DNA of 64,000 bases from Candidatus [Bacteroides] periocalifornicus (GTDB taxonomy: Bacteria; Bacteroidota; Bacteroidia; Bacteroidales; CAJPTX01): contig LIIK01000002.1 of NCBI GenBank assembly GCA_001421095.1, positions 63,660 through 127,659 of the forward strand, given 5' to 3'. Below the pieces are notes generated by a model that searched no databases, was not told the origin of the DNA, and was given only the letters and a program-made list of their open reading frames with translations. This document shows positions 60,629-64,000 of this stretch, one piece after another. Position 1 is the stretch's first letter, and the number at the start of each line of letters is the position of its first letter. The position numbers and the translations under genes are program-made.

Positions 60629-62332
60629 TCACACACTCTCATCCGTCCCCTTCTCCAGCTGATCTAGCTCCTCCATCAGCAGCCGCCTACGCTTGTACTT
60701 GACGCGCAGCTCTGCGATGATTTGCTGGGCAAGATTCCCCTCGCCAAGAGCCTTAATCCTACGGATAAGCTCGCAAGCATCTGTGTAGATTCGCTTTTCT
60801 GCAAAACTCTCCAGCATCTCTAGCACCTGTACAGCATAGAGATCGGCAATGCGTGGCCTATACTCCGTAGGGAAACGCTGCTCGTACGCCCAAAAACCAC
60901 ACACAACCCTCCTTTTCAATAGGTTAAATAGTGGTTCCCACAGTGCCTCCCTACAGTAGATTTCGGCCAACGAATCGGTCGCCCCTCTCCGTTCCAGATC
61001 TTTAGCCAGAGCCTCTAGGTAGGCAGGCCATTGCGTCGTGGGAATGGCAGCTTTCAGCTCGGGGAAATAGTCACCCACCTTTCCCAAATGCTCCACTAGC
61101 AACTCGCGAGACAACCGAAGATACTCTTCCGATTCTCCTGTCAGTTTGGCCACACTACGCAGCCGTACCAACCACGGGCTTACAAAACCGTATTTTCCCT
61201 TCTCCTCGCTCTGCCTCCGCCCTCTTTCAGCCAATTGACGTGCACGGGCATAATCCTTCTCCTCCATCGCCTGTTCAAACATCCTTTGGCAAAACTCATC
61301 ATTATCCAGATGGCTCAGCATGAACGATTCTGCCGCTTCCTCGCCACATTTAGACAGCAGAAAATCGTACTCAAGCAGTTGAACTCGTCTACGTTCCCAA
61401 TCATTCCCGCCCAGAGACTCCAATAGATCGATAACCCTACGCACCTCTTCTTCGCTCTCTGCCAGGGTAATCGCAAGGTCCAGTAACTTCCCATCCCAGT
61501 CTTCGCTGAGTGCAGGATGAGATTTGCAGCGCCACAGGCAGTACTCTAGCACAGCATCACGAATCCTGCGAGGAGGATTCGCTTCCAGCAGCTGCTTGAG
61601 TATCTCGCTAGCTTCGTAAAGGCAATGGCACAGGCTATAATCATCTTCATCGCAGCGGCTTAGCAATGCGGCCCCCTTGTTCAGCAGCACCGTGGCAATG
61701 TCAAAGGCCTCCTGGAAATCCCCAGACTGGATCTTGGCCTTGGCTATATCGAGCAAACCATCGATCCTACCTGCCATATTGCTCGTTTCATCCCTATCGT
61801 AGTATCCCCGCTTTCCTCTACCCACCAATCTGCCTACCAACTTTTCGTAGTAGTCCCTACCTACCGCAACGGGCTGGCTGGGGAATGCTGCCTGTAGCCT
61901 GAGCTGCAGTCCTCCATCGCCTCGCAGTTCATGTAGCAGGAAGCTCCGCAGCTCCTCCAGACTGAGGCTATTCACCAAAGAAGTCAGTGCGGACATACTC
62001 TCATCTTCTCCCCTTCCTTTCTTTCTGATACCAGGTATTTTACTGTTCTCCCCCTCCTCTGATTCTTCCCAAATTTCCCGTATGGCGTAGAGAACCGCCA
62101 CCTCATGCTTACACACAGGGCCGTAATCGTATGGACAATCGCACTCTAGTGCCTTCACCTCACCATTGCGTATCTCCACCTCTACTATGTAATCATCGCT
62201 CCCCGCTACCGTGGCTTCATAGAGTCCCTGCCGAACCTGCTCCAGCTCCATCACCGCACCTTCCTCAAAGTAGGCCTGCCCTCGGCTAAGTATAGTTGCA
62301 TCTATCTCATTCTCAAAATCATCTATTCTCAT
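60629..62332 (-). CDS. SWIM zinc-finger protein
   Basis: A 567-residue protein. The N-terminal SWIM motif is CDC...CKH with Cys64, Cys66, Cys74 and His76 (CxCx7CxH). The remaining 450 residues are helical, with repeat-like segments (for example DYARARQLAERGRRQSEEKG) suggesting an alpha-solenoid. SWIM domains bind DNA or proteins; some SWIM proteins accompany SNF2 helicases, but no helicase gene is next to it here. Function unknown. Confidence 0.85.
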   Translation of the reverse strand: MRIDDFENEIDATILSRGQAYFEEGAVMELEQVRQGLYEATVAGSDDYIVEVEIRNGEVKALECDCPYDYGPVCKHEVAVLYAIREIWEESEEGENSKIPGIRKKGRGEDESMSALTSLVNSLSLEELRSFLLHELRGDGGLQLRLQAAFPSQPVAVGRDYYEKLVGRLVGRGKRGYYDRDETSNMAGRIDGLLDIAKAKIQSGDFQEAFDIATVLLNKGAALLSRCDEDDYSLCHCLYEASEILKQLLEANPPRRIRDAVLEYCLWRCKSHPALSEDWDGKLLDLAITLAESEEEVRRVIDLLESLGGNDWERRRVQLLEYDFLLSKCGEEAAESFMLSHLDNDEFCQRMFEQAMEEKDYARARQLAERGRRQSEEKGKYGFVSPWLVRLRSVAKLTGESEEYLRLSRELLVEHLGKVGDYFPELKAAIPTTQWPAYLEALAKDLERRGATDSLAEIYCREALWEPLFNLLKRRVVCGFWAYEQRFPTEYRPRIADLYAVQVLEMLESFAEKRIYTDACELIRRIKALGEGNLAQQIIAELRVKYKRRRLLMEELDQLEKGTDESV

Positions 62333-62583
62333 ATATCAATATTTTAGAATAAAAACTGTACGCCTAGCCTGTTAATCTTTCATACTCATACACAGGGGAA
62401 TTCCATGCGAAACAGGTATAGATTTCTCTCATTAAAACCAATGCATTCCAATAGATTATAAGAATATGAACGTGGAAATCTATCTTCAAGTCCGTCGGTT
62501 CTTACCCTAGTCTACTCGTTTAATCAAATAACAACACCAATATCCATCTCTTCCTCTCCAAGAACGCATTACCGCAAGAGGAT
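62333..62583. other. AT-rich intergenic region
   Basis: About 250 nt, clearly richer in A and T than the neighbours. It holds the upstream region of the SWIM gene. I see no clear promoter element or RNA. Confidence 0.4.
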
Positions 62584-63084
62584 TTATGTTCTTTCTGCCA
62601 CTATCCTTGCCACCACCACCCATTCACCGGCATCTTCCATGCACTCCTTACGCCATTTGAACGAGGTTGGTCTAATGTCTGAAAAGATGTAGCGCATCTT
62701 GCCGTCTCCGCACTCCACTAGCACTATTTCATTGCCCATTTTCTTGCCTGTCAGCTGAATAGCAGTACCCGTGCAGCCGTAGAATATATCCCAAGATTCA
62801 CTCTGCGGGTTGTAAATCCGAAGGGTCGTTCCGTACTCTGCATCAGGCTGGGGATCCCGCTCTGAGCGCGCCGGCACGATGAAAACATCCTGAACGGCAG
62901 TGCCATCCAACACCCGGGCAAATATCCACTCCCCCTTTACGCAACGGGGGCTGCCTGCGTCTAGATGATCCATCCACTCTATTGCCCACTCGCCTACAAG
63001 AGCTCCGAAGTAATCATGCTCCTCAGGAATCCTTGCGTTTCTCCTATTATTGCTACACAATGCCTTCGTAAATTCGTTTATCAT
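62584..63084 (-). CDS. Hypothetical protein resembling DUF1579
   Basis: A 166-residue soluble protein without signal peptide. The segments DYFGALVGEWAIEWMDHL, KGEWIFARVLDGTAVQDVFI and YGTTLRIYNPQSESWDIFY have the beta-barrel-like pattern of DUF1579 and lipocalin-like families. No catalytic motif is visible. It is read divergently from the nitroreductase, with its own promoter element at 63145. Function unknown. Confidence 0.65.
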   Translation of the reverse strand: MINEFTKALCSNNRRNARIPEEHDYFGALVGEWAIEWMDHLDAGSPRCVKGEWIFARVLDGTAVQDVFIVPARSERDPQPDAEYGTTLRIYNPQSESWDIFYGCTGTAIQLTGKKMGNEIVLVECGDGKMRYIFSDIRPTSFKWRKECMEDAGEWVVVARIVAERT

Positions 63085-63144
63085 ATCCCTTTTGTTATAC
63101 TTTTACGCACTCCTTGATGTTTTTGGGGAAGATAAAACCATCAC

Positions 63145-63153
63145 GCAAATATA
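63145..63153 (-). promoter_or_regulatory. Promoter -7 element of the DUF1579-like gene
   Basis: On the minus strand TATATTTGC lies 60 nt before the ATG at 63084. Confidence 0.65.
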
Positions 63154-63173
63154 ACGATTTATCGAAAAATAAC

Positions 63174-63182
63174 TACCTTTGC
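63174..63182 (+). promoter_or_regulatory. Promoter -7 element of the nitroreductase gene
   Basis: TACCTTTGC lies 26 nt before the ATG, after AT-rich DNA shared with the divergent promoter. Confidence 0.75.
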
Positions 63183-63208
63183 TATAAACCTGTAAAAATC
63201 TACAAGCA

Positions 63209-63934
63209 ATGGGACTGAAAGAAATTTTGGAGTTCCGCCGTGCTGTGCGCCACTTCAGCAATACCGAACGGATTGACACCGCACGAGTCAGGCAATGCCT
63301 TGAGCTTGCACAACTTGCGCCCTCGAGTTCGAATATGCAGCTCTATGAATTCTACCACGTAACAGACAAAGCCACCTTGCAATACCTTGCGAAAGCCTGC
63401 CTGGGTCAAAGCCCCGCCTCCACTGCGCAAGAGATGGTGATCTTCGTCACCCGCCAGGACCTGTACCGCCAACGAGCCAAGACTCTACTAACCTTCGAGC
63501 AAGACAACATTGCTCGCAACTGTCCACCCGAAAAACAGACCAAACGCCTCAAGCAGCTACAGCTGTACTACGGTCAGATCATGCCGCTGACCTACAGCCA
63601 CTTCTTCGGTCTAATCGGGCTACTCCGCAAAATCATCACACTCATTACAAGCATCTTCCGCCCCGCCCCTCTCTACGTCTCTGAGAGCGATACGCGGGTA
63701 GTGGTACACAAGAGTTGCGCCCTGGCTGCGCAGACTTTCATACTAGCTATGGCAGAGCAAGGCTACGACACCTGCCCGCTAGAAGGGTTCGATAGCCGAA
63801 GAGTGAAACGCGTTTTACATCTTCCACACGGTGCGCAGATAAATCTCATAGTGGCCTGCGGAATTCGCAATGCTGATGGTGTACAGAGCGACCGATTCAG
63901 GCTACCATTCGTAGAAATCTACCGAAACGTTTAG
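63209..63934 (+). CDS. Nitroreductase-family protein
   Basis: A 241-residue FMN-dependent oxidoreductase-like protein. It starts MGLKEILEFRRAVRHFSN, the RRAVRHF segment being the family signature for FMN binding, followed by LAPSSSNMQ. The C-terminal part has YDTCPLEGFDSRRV. Members reduce nitro groups, quinones or flavins with NAD(P)H; the natural substrate here is unknown. Last complete gene in the window; the remaining 66 nt hold nothing recognised. Confidence 0.88.
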   Translation: MGLKEILEFRRAVRHFSNTERIDTARVRQCLELAQLAPSSSNMQLYEFYHVTDKATLQYLAKACLGQSPASTAQEMVIFVTRQDLYRQRAKTLLTFEQDNIARNCPPEKQTKRLKQLQLYYGQIMPLTYSHFFGLIGLLRKIITLITSIFRPAPLYVSESDTRVVVHKSCALAAQTFILAMAEQGYDTCPLEGFDSRRVKRVLHLPHGAQINLIVACGIRNADGVQSDRFRLPFVEIYRNV

Positions 63935-64000
63935 CTCCTACACTTCACAATCTTTAGGGCTGGATGGTATAGACCGCGCCCTTAAAGCTGGACTGGTTAT

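Noticed and set aside
1..64000. tRNA or rRNA genes
   Set aside because: I looked for T-loop and acceptor-like sequences on both strands and found none; only the SRP RNA is convincing.

Overview
This window comes from a member of the Bacteroidetes, most likely order Bacteroidales. The signs are a SusC/SusD pair, several receptors with an N-terminal carboxypeptidase-regulatory-like domain, type B L31, an alternative-type GlmU homologue, KDO genes, and many genes preceded by the phylum's -7 promoter element TAnnTTTG (here usually TACCTTTGC, sometimes TACCTTCGC). The DNA is fairly GC-rich for the group. I cannot name a genus.

Layout. 1-9.4 kb (+): a terminator, an intact 140-bp MITE, a secreted TPR-like protein, a TonB-dependent receptor, a restriction-modification island (D12 adenine methylase, small ORF, cytosine-5 methylase, BsuBI/PstI-type endonuclease) and gyrA. 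9.7-15.1 kb (-): a SusD/SusC nutrient-uptake pair with a long leader. 15.1-15.4 kb: a palindromic repeat and a MITE relic. 15.6-31.9 kb (+): two tandem lipoprotein thioredoxins, a DUF2520 protein, kdsC, a UbiA-family prenyltransferase, maf, a TonB-dependent receptor, a GlmU-like protein, lon, kdsD and a DUF5686 protein. 32.1-40.3 kb (-): rpmE2, rfbD-rfbC-rfbA, fabD, an outer-membrane receptor and its truncated tandem paralogue. 40.3-41.5 kb: gene-free and repeat-rich, with a perfect 104-bp palindrome, 11-nt tandem repeats and a MITE. 41.5-49 kb (-): priA, a two-frame glycoside hydrolase/serine hydrolase gene, a LytTR regulator and HU. 49.2 kb (+): SRP RNA and a flavin-reductase-like gene. 50.1-56.6 kb (-): superoxide dismutase, a metallo-hydrolase, an ATP-grasp/PLP-decarboxylase pair and iorB/iorA. 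56.9-58 kb (+): lrgAB. 58.4-64 kb: a secreted protein with a metallopeptidase-like HDLLH motif, a small lipoprotein, a SWIM protein, a small hypothetical and a nitroreductase.

How genes work together. kdsC, kdsD and rfbACD supply KDO and dTDP-rhamnose for the cell surface (rfbB is absent here). The three receptors and SusCD serve outer-membrane uptake. iorAB and lrgAB face each other across one regulatory region. The decarboxylase and ATP-grasp gene form a compact two-gene unit that suggests a small-molecule product.

Most notable observations: (1) a canonical A AAA AAG slippery site with a downstream stem joins the GH3 and serine-hydrolase ORFs, so a programmed -1 frameshift is plausible; (2) a family of palindromic elements carries GGTACGGCGAW repeats; (3) a MITE family has one intact copy flanked by 7-bp direct repeats; (4) the restriction-modification island combines two methylase classes with a PstI-type nuclease; (5) the PLP-decarboxylase/ATP-grasp pair.
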